Shown here: in pieces, positions 43,819 to 52,998 of the stretch
How the letters are laid out: each line of letters opens with the position of its first letter
Position numbering within the stretch: position 1 is the stretch's first letter
NCBI RefSeq assembly: GCF_013912375.1
Contig: NZ_JACETV010000003.1
Coordinates: 1-64,000 of the forward strand
DNA: 64,000 bases
Reading direction: 5' to 3'
Source of the DNA: Emticicia sp. BO119
GTDB lineage: Bacteria > Bacteroidota > Bacteroidia > Cytophagales > Spirosomataceae
The notes under the pieces: model-generated
Database searches by the model: none
Seen by the model: only the letters and a program-made list of their open reading frames with translations
What the model was told of the DNA's origin: nothing
Made by a program: the position numbers and the translations under genes

Positions 43819-44172
43819 TTACTGCACCACAAAGTTATTTCTGTCTTTCAGGTAAAAACCTATCCAGGCGAGGGCTATCAGTGCAAAAGCAACTGGCGAA
43901 GCACCCCCTGCCACTTCAACCGCTGCGGCACCGCCCAGATATGACAGAATAAAATAGAAGCCTACTTTATAGGTTCTGGGTATCCAAAGAAGCGCAACAA
44001 ACAGGATTTCGGCTATCCCGAAAATTTTAATGTATGAACCGTAGCCTGCCTTGGTAAGTCCGGTTACTACCTGTTCTCCTCCGGTGATTTTCATTACTCC
44101 ACTCATAACCAGCATGAATGATAAAATAGCCATTAAGATAGTGGCCAGAATTTTCTGTGTTTTACTCGACAT
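43819..44172 (-). CDS. DoxX-family membrane protein
   Basis: A 117-residue protein with four transmembrane segments, with the DoxX-like VMSGVMKITGG and FGIAEILFVALLWIPRTYKVGFYFILSYLGGAAAVEV pattern. Such proteins are small inner-membrane components of redox or thiol pathways, often under HxlR-type regulators. It is divergent from an HxlR gene, which may control it. Confidence 0.85.
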   Translation of the reverse strand: MSSKTQKILATILMAILSFMLVMSGVMKITGGEQVVTGLTKAGYGSYIKIFGIAEILFVALLWIPRTYKVGFYFILSYLGGAAAVEVAGGASPVAFALIALAWIGFYLKDRNNFVVQ

Positions 44173-44364
44173 GATTTTATATGTTTTAAGTATTTATAAA
44201 TAAAGTCTATGGTAATACAATAATCAGAAAGAATAAGTTTACACTCGGAAGTTAATTTCCTTTTGAAAGTAGTTTCCTTTAAGAAACTATCTATTTGAGC
44301 AGTAGATTTAAAATAATTTGTTAAGGTAATACGGTGAATGAAACCGGATATATTTTAAATAGTG

Positions 44365-44372
44365 TATCTTTG
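44365..44372 (+). promoter_or_regulatory. -7 element (TATCTTTG) for the HxlR gene
   Basis: It matches TAnnTTTG about 75 bases before the ATG. Confidence 0.35.
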
Positions 44373-44447
44373 TTATCCTTTCTACCGTATTGCGAAACTT
44401 ATAAGACTACAGATTGCACGGAACGTTTGGTATGACTTTTAAAAATT

Positions 44448-44822
44448 ATGACAAAAAAAGTTGCTGAAAATATAGATACATCTGAGCATAATTCTGCTCA
44501 ATGCAACCAGCATATGATGGCTGTGCAGGATGCGATGGATATATTGAACGGGAAGTGGAAAATTATGATTATAGGCTCGCTGAGCTTTGGGAAAAAGCGT
44601 TTCATGGAATTGATTCGTGAGGTAAATGGCATAGGCGCAAAAATGCTTTCAAAAGAACTGAAAGACCTGGAAGATAACGACTTAGTAAAACGCACAGTCT
44701 ACGACACCAAACCCGTAACAGTAGAATATGAGCTGACAGAATACGGTCATACATTAACCGAAGTAATAGGCTCTATTGCCAAATGGGGTGCCGAGCACCG
44801 GAAACGGATTTTCGGGAAGTGA
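44448..44822 (+). CDS. HxlR-family transcriptional regulator
   Basis: A 124-residue winged-helix protein with the HxlR pattern DILNGKWKIMIIGSL, FMELIREVNGIGAKMLSKELKDLEDNDLVKR and the beta-wing. A Cys at position 19 lies just before the domain, where family members that sense oxidants or electrophiles carry one. It probably controls the divergent DoxX gene. Confidence 0.9.
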   Translation: MTKKVAENIDTSEHNSAQCNQHMMAVQDAMDILNGKWKIMIIGSLSFGKKRFMELIREVNGIGAKMLSKELKDLEDNDLVKRTVYDTKPVTVEYELTEYGHTLTEVIGSIAKWGAEHRKRIFGK

Positions 44823-44882
44823 GATTTTCTACTCAATTTTGTGGCTATCTCTGAAAAAGGTACTTATTGAACTCTTCTGCTA

Positions 44883-44920
44883 TTGTCCGTTTCTGGACTT
44901 AAGTTTGTCCATTTCTGGAC
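44883..44920 (+). promoter_or_regulatory. Two direct copies of the dyad TTGTCC-N6-GGAC
   Basis: TTGTCCGTTTCTGGAC (44883-44898) and TTGTCCATTTCTGGAC (44905-44920) differ at one base and are 22 bases apart, about two helical turns. Each is a GTCC/GGAC dyad. They lie 64-101 bases before a sigma-54-like promoter, as enhancer sites would. Confidence 0.6.
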
Positions 44921-44983
44921 GGGGTATCGCTTAATAAATCATAAAAACGGCACTTTAAAGCCCAATAAAGCCAGATTTTAAGT

Positions 44984-45000
44984 TTGGCAAAGTATTTGTT
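44984..45000 (+). promoter_or_regulatory. Sigma-54-like promoter before the PadR gene
   Basis: TTTGGCAAAGTATTTGTT has GG and GT separated by 10 bases, close to the -24/-12 consensus TGGCAC-N5-TTGCA, with GT in place of the -12 GC. It is 41 bases before the PadR ATG. Confidence 0.4.
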
Positions 45001-45040
45001 CGACAAAATCTATACTAATCATATAAAAGTTAATTTTAGT

Positions 45041-45379
45041 ATGAAACGAGCATTTTTAGGGGAGCTGGAGGAAGTTGTCTTACTGACGGTAGCCGCTCTA
45101 CAGGAGTCCGCCTACTGCGCTTCGGTTACTCAGGCTCTCGACGAGCAAATGGGCCGCAGTATCAGTTTTCCTACTGTACATACTACCCTTCAGCGTTTAG
45201 AAGAAAAAGGCTTTGTCTCTTCTCGGATGGGTGGGGCGACCGCCGAACGAGGAGGTCGTCAGAAAAGACTGTTCACTGTCACGGCGGCTGGTCAGCGGGC
45301 ATTAATGGAGTGTCGTTCCGTTCGTACCCAATTGTGGGATAAAATTCCAATCTCAATTACACAGCTATGGGAAGCCTAA
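45041..45379 (+). CDS. PadR-family transcriptional regulator
   Basis: A 112-residue winged-helix protein starting at MKRAFLGELEEVVLLTVAAL; a TTG 57 bases upstream is an unlikely alternative. The helix-turn-helix continues through SFPTVHTTLQRLEEKGFVSSRMG. Its gene overlaps the permease gene by 13 bases, so the two are translated together. It probably controls the permease operon. Confidence 0.88.
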   Translation: MKRAFLGELEEVVLLTVAALQESAYCASVTQALDEQMGRSISFPTVHTTLQRLEEKGFVSSRMGGATAERGGRQKRLFTVTAAGQRALMECRSVRTQLWDKIPISITQLWEA

Positions 45380-48126
45380 ATCACGACGACAAGCATTTTC
45401 CTGAACCACCGGATTGCCGGCCGCCCCGATGGGCTATCTGGCTACTGAATCACTTCTCCCCTGCCGGAATGGAAGATGAACTGCAAGGCGATTTGCAGGA
45501 GATGTACACCTATTGGCTGAAAACCGTCGGAATATCAAAAGCCCGTTGGCGATATATATCAGCAGTGCTACGGCTGATTCGCCCTTTTACCTGGTCCAGA
45601 ACCAACTGGAATAATAATTATACCCAACCTGAAACATTTGTATTTCAACCCGCTATGCTACCAAACTATCTCAAAATTGCCTCGCGCAAACTGGCGCGCA
45701 ACAAGATTTATTCTTTCATCAACGTACTGGGTTTAACGTTGGGTATTTGTACCTGCCTGGTCATTTATCTGATTACCCAGTATGAGTTCAGTTTTGATAA
45801 TTTCCACGAAGACCGCGACCGCATCTATTGTGTGGATGCAATGGTATTTGGCGGTCGCTGGAATTGTGTACCCGGACCTATGCCAGCCGCCATGCGCCAG
45901 GAAATGAGCGGAATCCAGACTGTTGCTGCCTACCAGACCTACAGCGCCAGCACAACGATACCTGGAGACAAGAATGAGCAACCGACCCGCTTCGAAGACG
46001 ATGGTAGTGTTGCTATTGTAGAGCCACAATATTTTGACATCTTTCGCTATCAGTGGCTAAGCGGAAATGCCGCAACCTCACTCTCGACGCCTAATTCAGT
46101 GGTACTTACTGCCGAAAAGGCCAGAAAATACTTTGGTGATACTGAACCGGATAAAATTATCGGCCGCACTATTTTTTATCAGGATTCACTGATGGTCAGG
46201 GTAACAGGGGTAGTTGCTGACTGGACTGGCAACAGCGATTACAATTTTAGCCAATGGATTTCTTATGCTACTATCCCCACGAGTTTTCTTAAACGTGATA
46301 TAACGCTGGATAGCTGGGATAATTTGAATCGTTCAAGCCAGGTCATGATTAAGCTGGCAAAGGATGTAAATCCTTCACAGATTGATGCGCAGTTTATATC
46401 GTTCGGCAAAAGGCATTATGGCGAAAAAAAGGGATTTGCCGCCCAGCTGAAACCTCTCCCGGGTGCTCATTTTCATCCCGAATATGGCAGTATGAGCAGA
46501 AAGGCCAGTTTGCCAGTTTTATACACATTAATAGCCGTAGCAGGCTTTATTCTGGTTCTTGCCATAGTCAATTTTGTCAACTTGTCAACTGCGCAGTCTA
46601 TGCAAAGGGCCAGAGAAATCGGCGTCCGGAAAGTATTGGGCGGTGGCAGGCCGGGTATAGCTATGCAGTTTTTTACCGAAACCCTATTATTAACAATAGC
46701 TGCAACGAGTCTTGCAGTACTTATGGTAAAGCCTGTAATGGCCCTATTTGCCGATTTGATGCCAAAGGGCGTCCATTTTCAGATAGATACTACTACCCTC
46801 CTGTTTTTGTTATTGGTAATTGCAGTTACCACCTTCCTTGCAGGGTTTTATCCGGCAAGGGTACTGGGGAGTTATCAGCCAACCGTAACCCTGAAAGGAA
46901 TTACGGCAACACCGGGCAGTGGAAAAGGAACACTTCGCAGAGGGCTTATCGTATTCCAGTTTATCATATCGCTGATGTTTATCATCGCGTCTTTTGTTAT
47001 TGGGTCGCAATTGCGGTATGTGTTGCATGCCGACCTTGGTTTCAAGACTGATGCTGTCATTACGCTTGGCAGCTCCCGCAACACAAGTTCAGGAAGTTCG
47101 GCCATCGGCTCTGACAAAAATATGAGAAAACAACAGGCTATTCTGGAGACAGGCAAGATAGCAGTATTGGCCGGAAAGATACAACAACTGGTTGGTGTGG
47201 AGCAGGTAATCAGACAGTGGAAGTCGCCGATGGATAAGTTGCACAGCGGATTTGGTGGTGGCGGACTGAAAAACAGCACTGAGAAGCCCATTGATATATC
47301 TTTTCACTTCGGCAATGAAGATTACATTTCTTTTTATGGAATAAAGGTAATCGCCGGGCGAAATTTGCTACCGGAGGAAAGTGGCAGAGAAGTGCTGATT
47401 AGTGAGACTTGTGCGCGTGCGCTGGGTTTTGCAGATGTAAGTAAGGCTATCGGTCGGGAGTTGGTCGCCAGCCCTGTTGACACTTATCCTATTGCCGGAG
47501 TGGTAGCCGATTTTTACGAAAATTCTTTTCATGAGGCAAGCTGGCCGATTGTTATCAGACACGACCCCGCAAGGGAGACAACCATTGCAGTCAAAATCGC
47601 TTCAAAAGGCATGGCTGCAGGTGAGTTACAGACCCTCATCGACAAAATAGAGAAGGAATGGAAGGCGGTCTTCCCCGAGAAAACGTTTGCTTATTCTTTT
47701 CTGGACGACAGCATTGCCAATATGTATGCAGACGATCTTCGGACTGAACGATTGACCAATATGGCCATGGGCATCACCGTTTTTATCTCTTGTTTAGGGT
47801 TACTTGGGTTAGCCATTTTTTCAACGGAAAGAAGAGCCAGAGAGATAGGCATCCGAAAGGTATTGGGAGCTACCGTATCGGGTATAATGGTAATGCTTTG
47901 CAAAGAGATTGTCTTATTAATTCTGATTGCCTTGCTGATTGCCAGCCCACTGGCCTGGTACTTTATGCACGACTGGCTACAAGGCTTTGCCTACCGCACA
48001 GCCCTTAGTGTATGGATATTTATTATTGCAGGGGCGGTTACTATTAGTTTAGCACTGCTTACCGTAGGTTTTCAGGCCATGAGAGCAGCAATGGCGAATC
48101 CGGTTAAATCTTTGCGTAGTGAATAG
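45367..48126 (+). CDS. FtsX/MacB-type ABC transporter permease with prefix domain
   Basis: A 919-residue protein. An N-terminal 'permease prefix' domain (about 1-90: GMEDELQGDLQEMYTYWL) is followed by two FtsX-type halves, each made of an extracytoplasmic MacB-core domain and three-helix permease bundle (NLSTAQSMQRAREIGVRKVLGG and LAIFSTERRAREIGIRKVLGA). Members export peptides, lipids or toxins or act as signalling permeases. Prefix-domain permeases typically occur with PadR regulators, as here. No ATPase is encoded nearby. Confidence 0.9.
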   Translation: MGSLNHDDKHFPEPPDCRPPRWAIWLLNHFSPAGMEDELQGDLQEMYTYWLKTVGISKARWRYISAVLRLIRPFTWSRTNWNNNYTQPETFVFQPAMLPNYLKIASRKLARNKIYSFINVLGLTLGICTCLVIYLITQYEFSFDNFHEDRDRIYCVDAMVFGGRWNCVPGPMPAAMRQEMSGIQTVAAYQTYSASTTIPGDKNEQPTRFEDDGSVAIVEPQYFDIFRYQWLSGNAATSLSTPNSVVLTAEKARKYFGDTEPDKIIGRTIFYQDSLMVRVTGVVADWTGNSDYNFSQWISYATIPTSFLKRDITLDSWDNLNRSSQVMIKLAKDVNPSQIDAQFISFGKRHYGEKKGFAAQLKPLPGAHFHPEYGSMSRKASLPVLYTLIAVAGFILVLAIVNFVNLSTAQSMQRAREIGVRKVLGGGRPGIAMQFFTETLLLTIAATSLAVLMVKPVMALFADLMPKGVHFQIDTTTLLFLLLVIAVTTFLAGFYPARVLGSYQPTVTLKGITATPGSGKGTLRRGLIVFQFIISLMFIIASFVIGSQLRYVLHADLGFKTDAVITLGSSRNTSSGSSAIGSDKNMRKQQAILETGKIAVLAGKIQQLVGVEQVIRQWKSPMDKLHSGFGGGGLKNSTEKPIDISFHFGNEDYISFYGIKVIAGRNLLPEESGREVLISETCARALGFADVSKAIGRELVASPVDTYPIAGVVADFYENSFHEASWPIVIRHDPARETTIAVKIASKGMAAGELQTLIDKIEKEWKAVFPEKTFAYSFLDDSIANMYADDLRTERLTNMAMGITVFISCLGLLGLAIFSTERRAREIGIRKVLGATVSGIMVMLCKEIVLLILIALLIASPLAWYFMHDWLQGFAYRTALSVWIFIIAGAVTISLALLTVGFQAMRAAMANPVKSLRSE

Positions 48127-48293
48127 CAAATTCATTAAATATTGAGTTGTTACTCCGCAACAGGATGCGCCGAGAATATGCAGTTTCATAAAATGTGTTT
48201 GTACTCAGGCACAAATATACATCGTATGGATTAATCATAGAGATTTTGAACCAAACCATTAAAAAAACTATTACGCTTTTAATGCTAAAATCT

Positions 48294-48301
48294 TAACTTT
48301 G
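48294..48301 (+). promoter_or_regulatory. -7 element (TAACTTTG) for ffh
   Basis: It matches TAnnTTTG about 70 bases before the ATG of ffh. Confidence 0.4.
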
Positions 48302-48369
48302 CAAATTATACGCATTCTGTTCTTTTGTTTCGACTATAAACAAAGGAATACTTATTAACAATCTGAACG

Positions 48370-49686
48370 ATGTTTGAAAATTTAAGTGATAAACTCAATA
48401 AAGCCGTTAAAACCCTAAAGGGTCAAGGTAGAATTTCTGATATTAATATTGCTGCTACGATAAAAGAAGTGCGCCGCGCCTTAATGGATGCCGACGTAAA
48501 CTATAAAGTTGCGAAAGATGTAACCGACCGGGTAAGAGAGAAAGCTATTGACCGCAAGGTAATGATTGCTGTAGAGCCGGGTCAGTTGTTCGTTAAAATT
48601 ATTCAGGAAGAGCTAACCGAGTTGATGGGTGGACAAGCCCAGAGTGTAAACCTGAAAGGCTCACCTGCCATTGTTCTGATTGCAGGTTTACAAGGTTCTG
48701 GTAAAACTACTTTTTCAGGGAAATTTGCCAATTACCTGAAAAAACAGGGTCGTCAGATATTATTAGTAGCTTGTGATATTTACCGCCCTGCGGCGATTAC
48801 CCAGCTACAGGTATTAGGTGAGCAGATTGGTGTTGATGTATATGCCGAACCTGAAAGCAAAAATGCTGTTGAAATTGCTAAAAATGCCGTAGCATACGGA
48901 AAAAGCAATGGGAAAAATATAATAATCATAGATACAGCCGGACGTCTGGCGGTTGACGAAGTGATGATGCAAGAGGTGGAGAATATCAAGAAAGCAATTA
49001 CACCGAGCGAAATCTTGTTTGTGGTTGACTCCATGACAGGTCAGGATGCGGTAAATACCGCCAAGACTTTTAATGAGCGATTAGACTTTGACGGAGTTGT
49101 ATTAACCAAACTCGATGGCGATGCCCGTGGTGGTGCGGCACTTTCTATCAAGTCGGTTGTGAATAAGCCTATCAAGTTTATTTCGACAGGTGAGAAAATG
49201 GAGGCACTTGATGTGTTTTACCCTGATCGGATGGCGAGCCGTATCTTAGGTATGGGCGACGTGATCTCATTAGTTGAGCGTGCACAACAAGCCTTTGATG
49301 AAGATGAAGCCAAACGTCTGAACAAGAAAATGCGTGAGAATAAGTTCGATCTGAACGACTTCCTGACGCAATTGGAGCAAATCAAGAAAATGGGTAATAT
49401 CAAAGACCTGATGGGGATGATTCCGGGGGTTGGCTCACAGATTAAAGACCTGGACATCAGCAACGACTCTTTTAAACCAATAGAAGCCATTATCCGCTCA
49501 ATGACACCCAAAGAGCGTGAAAAACCGGATATTATTGATGGTAGCCGTAAGAAAAGAATTGCTACAGGTAGTGGAACCCAGATTTTGCAGGTAAATAACT
49601 TACTGAAACAATTTGACCAGATGCGCTCAATGATGAAGAAAGTGAACCAGATGCAGACGGGTGGTAAATTGAAGAGTTTTAAATGA
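48370..49686 (+). CDS. ffh: Signal recognition particle protein Ffh
   Basis: A 438-residue protein with the SRP54 N-domain, GTPase G-domain (GLQGSGKT at 106-113, DTAGRLAVD, TKLDGDARGGAAL) and a Met-rich M-domain (RSMMKKVNQMQTGGKLKSF at the end). It binds the 4.5S RNA and signal sequences at the ribosome and hands the complex to FtsY. The length and motifs are standard. Confidence 0.97.
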   Translation: MFENLSDKLNKAVKTLKGQGRISDINIAATIKEVRRALMDADVNYKVAKDVTDRVREKAIDRKVMIAVEPGQLFVKIIQEELTELMGGQAQSVNLKGSPAIVLIAGLQGSGKTTFSGKFANYLKKQGRQILLVACDIYRPAAITQLQVLGEQIGVDVYAEPESKNAVEIAKNAVAYGKSNGKNIIIIDTAGRLAVDEVMMQEVENIKKAITPSEILFVVDSMTGQDAVNTAKTFNERLDFDGVVLTKLDGDARGGAALSIKSVVNKPIKFISTGEKMEALDVFYPDRMASRILGMGDVISLVERAQQAFDEDEAKRLNKKMRENKFDLNDFLTQLEQIKKMGNIKDLMGMIPGVGSQIKDLDISNDSFKPIEAIIRSMTPKEREKPDIIDGSRKKRIATGSGTQILQVNNLLKQFDQMRSMMKKVNQMQTGGKLKSFK

Positions 49687-49692
49687 TAGAAA

Positions 49693-49735
49693 TTATTCTA
49701 ATCTGGCAGAGACGTATTGCCATATGTCTCTGCGA
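49693..49735. repeat. AGAGACG-type palindrome, copy 2 (degenerate)
   Basis: GCAGAGACGTAT pairs with ATATGTCTCTGC imperfectly around TTGCC. It has the same AGAGAC/GTCTCT core as the palindrome at 35446. Confidence 0.45.
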
Positions 49736-49762
49736 ACACAAAAAAATGAATCTCTATTTATG

Positions 49763-49808
49763 AGCATAAAAAAATACCCCGCCGATTGGCGGGGTATTTT
49801 TTTATGCT
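49763..49808. terminator. Perfect 21-bp bidirectional terminator
   Basis: The arms 49763-49783 and 49788-49808 are exact complements around a GATT loop. The stem has a GC core (TACCCCGCC) and A/T-rich flanks that form a T-tract on both strands, between convergent ffh and the OmpA-family gene. Confidence 0.9.
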
Positions 49809-49821
49809 GGAATTATGATAC

Positions 49822-51093
49822 TTATTTTGTTACAATTTTAATATCGGCCTTATCGCCACCACCCTGAATACCGATAGCATCAATACGGGTATCTGTTATG
49901 CCTGCTACCAGAAGTCTTTTCTTGATGGCAAAGGCTCTTTTGGTTGCCATAGCTTTATTATCAATACCTACTGCATCGGTCGAATGCCCTTGTATTCTGA
50001 CCTGCATTTTAGGGTATTTCTTCAACAAATCGGCTAATTCATTAATTGCGCCTGTTGATTTATCATCTAATGCCTGCGAACCTTTTACGAAAGAGACATC
50101 TTTCATTGTAAATATCTGACCAACAGGTTTAGTGTTATCGATCAGATAAGGCTCTACTTCCTTTGTCAAAGCCCCGCCACCAGTGGTAACATTGCTAATA
50201 GCCGGGGTTGCTTTTGCGCTGTCAATCGCAACTGAATCAACAGCTGTGGCTGTTCCGTCTGTTAAGGTTGAATCTCCCAATACCGTTGTTTCTTCCTGAC
50301 TTGCACCAGCTTGTGATGGTTTATAGTAATTTTCATAATAATAATACCCACCAGCTGCGGCTGCTATTACGACAAGGAAAATTAACAACCATTTTACCGG
50401 AAATGCCGAGTTTGCACTTGACTCTTCTTCTTCCTCGGGTTCAGCTACATACTGCGGTGTATTTACGGCAGTTGAGGTCTTTGGTTTTACCGAAGCAGAT
50501 TTTGGTGCGATAACACGCTTGGTTGAGGTAAATTTAGGAGAAAGGAGTTCCTGCAAACCTAATTGAGGAATCATTTTTTCGACTAATTCTTCCGGCGTTC
50601 TTTTAAACAATGGCTCGTGATGGTCGGCTAAGTAGGTAGTCAGGGCATCAACGTCCATTTTATTATTACTGATTTCTCTGCTTACGGCATCAATCAGAAT
50701 CGGAGTTGCCAGGCTTGAATACATTGTTGATGAATTCTTCTTGATTCCGGCATAGGTTCCTATCATACTGATAAGCGGGCTCTTGTAAGCCGGAAATATC
50801 TGACTTACCAACCCATCGCCTGTCTTTAAAATTGCATCCAGTTTATCTTTTTTATTCAGATAAGACATTACATCCCCTATCAAATCTCCTCCCTGGTTAC
50901 CTTTCTGTACCTGATTGTAAAGCATATTTACGCTCATGGTGCTTCCGGTTCTTCGTACTAACCCTGCAATCAAAGTGCAGAAAATCCCGTCTATTGCTTT
51001 CTTAGTTTTCGTAGGCTCTTCGTCGGTCAACTTGGCAATTTTTGATACAACTTCATCAGTCATTGCCTCGTTCAACGTATCAAATAAGTTCAT
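49822..51093 (-). CDS. DUF937-OmpA fusion protein
   Basis: A 423-residue protein. A DUF937 domain spans about 1-190, followed by an acidic linker, one transmembrane helix (233-250), a Thr/Ser-rich spacer and a C-terminal OmpA-type peptidoglycan-binding domain (about 320-423; QVRIQGHSTD and NKAMATKRAFAIKKRL). The N-terminal domain should be cytoplasmic and the OmpA domain periplasmic. It probably anchors a cytoplasmic function to the cell wall. DUF937 has no established biochemical role. Confidence 0.88.
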   Translation of the reverse strand: MNLFDTLNEAMTDEVVSKIAKLTDEEPTKTKKAIDGIFCTLIAGLVRRTGSTMSVNMLYNQVQKGNQGGDLIGDVMSYLNKKDKLDAILKTGDGLVSQIFPAYKSPLISMIGTYAGIKKNSSTMYSSLATPILIDAVSREISNNKMDVDALTTYLADHHEPLFKRTPEELVEKMIPQLGLQELLSPKFTSTKRVIAPKSASVKPKTSTAVNTPQYVAEPEEEEESSANSAFPVKWLLIFLVVIAAAAGGYYYYENYYKPSQAGASQEETTVLGDSTLTDGTATAVDSVAIDSAKATPAISNVTTGGGALTKEVEPYLIDNTKPVGQIFTMKDVSFVKGSQALDDKSTGAINELADLLKKYPKMQVRIQGHSTDAVGIDNKAMATKRAFAIKKRLLVAGITDTRIDAIGIQGGGDKADIKIVTK

Positions 51094-51211
51094 AATGTTT
51101 AATTTTTAAGTCATTCACAATTAATTCCAACAATTTTCTTAATTTGGTTGCAAAACAACACAAAAATAAGGATTATTGGTAAATTTTTTGCCTTTTTCTC
51201 TAACTTAAATT

Positions 51212-52939
51212 ATGACCTCTGAAAATACAACAAAATTACGCAGCCAGGATTGGTTCGGAAAAGATGGAAAAGATGGTTTCATCTACAGAAGCTGGATAAA
51301 GAATCAGGGCTATCCTGCACATCAGTTTAAAGGAAAACCAGTAATAGGAATATGCAACACATGGTCGGAAGTGACCCCTTGCAACGGGCATTTCCGCGAG
51401 TTAGCTCAGTCAGTAAAAAATGGTGTTTATGAAGCCGGTGGCTTTCCTCTCGAATTCCCTGTAATGTCGTTAGGCGAAACACTTATCCGACCTACAGCAA
51501 TGCTTTACAGAAACTTAGCTGCCATGACAGTAGAAGAGAGTATAAGGGGGAATCCTTTCGATGCCATTGTATTGCTGACAGGCTGCGATAAAACCACGCC
51601 ATCACTGGTAATGGGTGCAGCAAGTGTAGATTTACCAACTATTGTAGTACCGGGCGGACCCATGTTGAGTGGTCGTTTTCAGGGTAAAGCCATTGGCTCA
51701 GGTACTGATGTTTGGCGTTTTGCTGATGATGTAAAAACAGGTAAAATGACACTCGAGGAGTTTGAAGACGCCGAAGCCTGTATGAGCAGAAGTATAGGGC
51801 ACTGTTCTACTATGGGTACAGCCTCAACAATGGCTGTAATGGTAGAAGCCCTGGGGCTAACACTACCAGGAGCCTCAGCAATCCCGGCAGCCGACTCACG
51901 CAAAAAGGTATTAGCGCATATGTCGGGCATGAGAATTGTGGAAATGGTCAAAGAAAATATGCTTTTATCATCGGTTCTGACACGCGAGGCTTTTGAAAAT
52001 GCCATCATGATGAATGCCGCTGTGGGTGGCTCAACAAATCTGGTACTACATTTGCTTGCTATTGCTGGTAGAATAGGTGTTGAGGTAGATCTGGAAGATT
52101 TCGATAAAATTGGCAGTAAAATGCCTTTCCTGCTGAACCTGATGCCATCGGGCAAATATCTGATGGAGGATTTTTATTATGCAGGCGGGCTTCCGGCAGT
52201 TATTAAAGAAATGGCTGGTTTTTTGAACAAAACGGCTATTACGGTAAACGGTAAAAGTCTGGTTGATAACTCAAAAGGTGCCAAGATATGGAATGATGAG
52301 GTAATAGCTACTGCTGAGAATCCTATATTACGCGAGGGTGGCATAGCTGTTGTAAAAGGCAATCTTTGCGAAAACGGAGCTGTGATTAAACCTTCTGCCG
52401 CTTCGGCACATCTGATGCAGCATACAGGCAAGGCAGTAGTTTTTGAAACGATTGAAGACTACCACGCCCGAATTGACGACCCTGAATTAGAGGTAGATGA
52501 AACCTGTGTATTGGTTTTGAAAAACGTAGGACCGAAAGGATACCCGGGTATGCCCGAAGTAGGTAATATGCAATTACCGAAGAAGATATTAGAGAAAGGT
52601 GTTACTGACATGGTACGCATATCAGATGCACGCATGAGCGGCACAGCCTATGGTACAGTTTTTCTTCATGCTTCACCTGAATCGGCGGTTGGGGGTAACC
52701 TTGGACTGGTTCAGAACGGAGATCTGATAGAAGTAGATGTACCTAACCGTAAAATACATTTGCATGTATCAGACGAAGAACTGGCTGAGAGACGTAAAAA
52801 CTGGAAACCTCTTGATCTGGGATATAACCGTGGCTATGTGCAGTTGTATATTAATACGGTTACTCAGGCGGACAAAGGAGCTGATTTAGATTTTCTGGCC
52901 GGGAAATCGGGCCATGATGTCCAGAGAGAATCACATTAG
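51212..52939 (+). CDS. IlvD/Edd-family sugar-acid dehydratase
   Basis: A 575-residue protein. Three Cys at 57 (TPCNGH), 125 (TGCDKTTP) and 198 (GHCSTMG) are placed as in the [2Fe-2S] sugar-acid dehydratases of the L-arabinonate/xylonate type. The presence of NTWSEVTPCNGHFRELA rather than typical IlvD sequence also favours a sugar acid over dihydroxy-isovalerate. It removes water to form a 2-keto-3-deoxy sugar acid. It stands alone, so the exact substrate is open. Confidence 0.85.
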   Translation: MTSENTTKLRSQDWFGKDGKDGFIYRSWIKNQGYPAHQFKGKPVIGICNTWSEVTPCNGHFRELAQSVKNGVYEAGGFPLEFPVMSLGETLIRPTAMLYRNLAAMTVEESIRGNPFDAIVLLTGCDKTTPSLVMGAASVDLPTIVVPGGPMLSGRFQGKAIGSGTDVWRFADDVKTGKMTLEEFEDAEACMSRSIGHCSTMGTASTMAVMVEALGLTLPGASAIPAADSRKKVLAHMSGMRIVEMVKENMLLSSVLTREAFENAIMMNAAVGGSTNLVLHLLAIAGRIGVEVDLEDFDKIGSKMPFLLNLMPSGKYLMEDFYYAGGLPAVIKEMAGFLNKTAITVNGKSLVDNSKGAKIWNDEVIATAENPILREGGIAVVKGNLCENGAVIKPSAASAHLMQHTGKAVVFETIEDYHARIDDPELEVDETCVLVLKNVGPKGYPGMPEVGNMQLPKKILEKGVTDMVRISDARMSGTAYGTVFLHASPESAVGGNLGLVQNGDLIEVDVPNRKIHLHVSDEELAERRKNWKPLDLGYNRGYVQLYINTVTQADKGADLDFLAGKSGHDVQRESH

Positions 52940-52957
52940 TCGAACCTAAATTTATAA

Positions 52958-52985
52958 AGAGCCTATATGCAACCATGTAGGCTCT
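52958..52985. terminator. Hairpin after the dehydratase gene
   Basis: AGAGCCTATATG pairs with CATGTAGGCTCT (one T-G) around CAAC, 18 bases after the stop. There is no strong T-tract. Confidence 0.4.
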
Positions 52986-52998
52986 ACCTAAGCATGCA

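Noticed and set aside
44984-45040. TTG-initiated extension of the PadR protein
   Set aside because: It overlaps the sigma-54-like promoter, and PadR proteins normally begin close to the FLGELEE segment.
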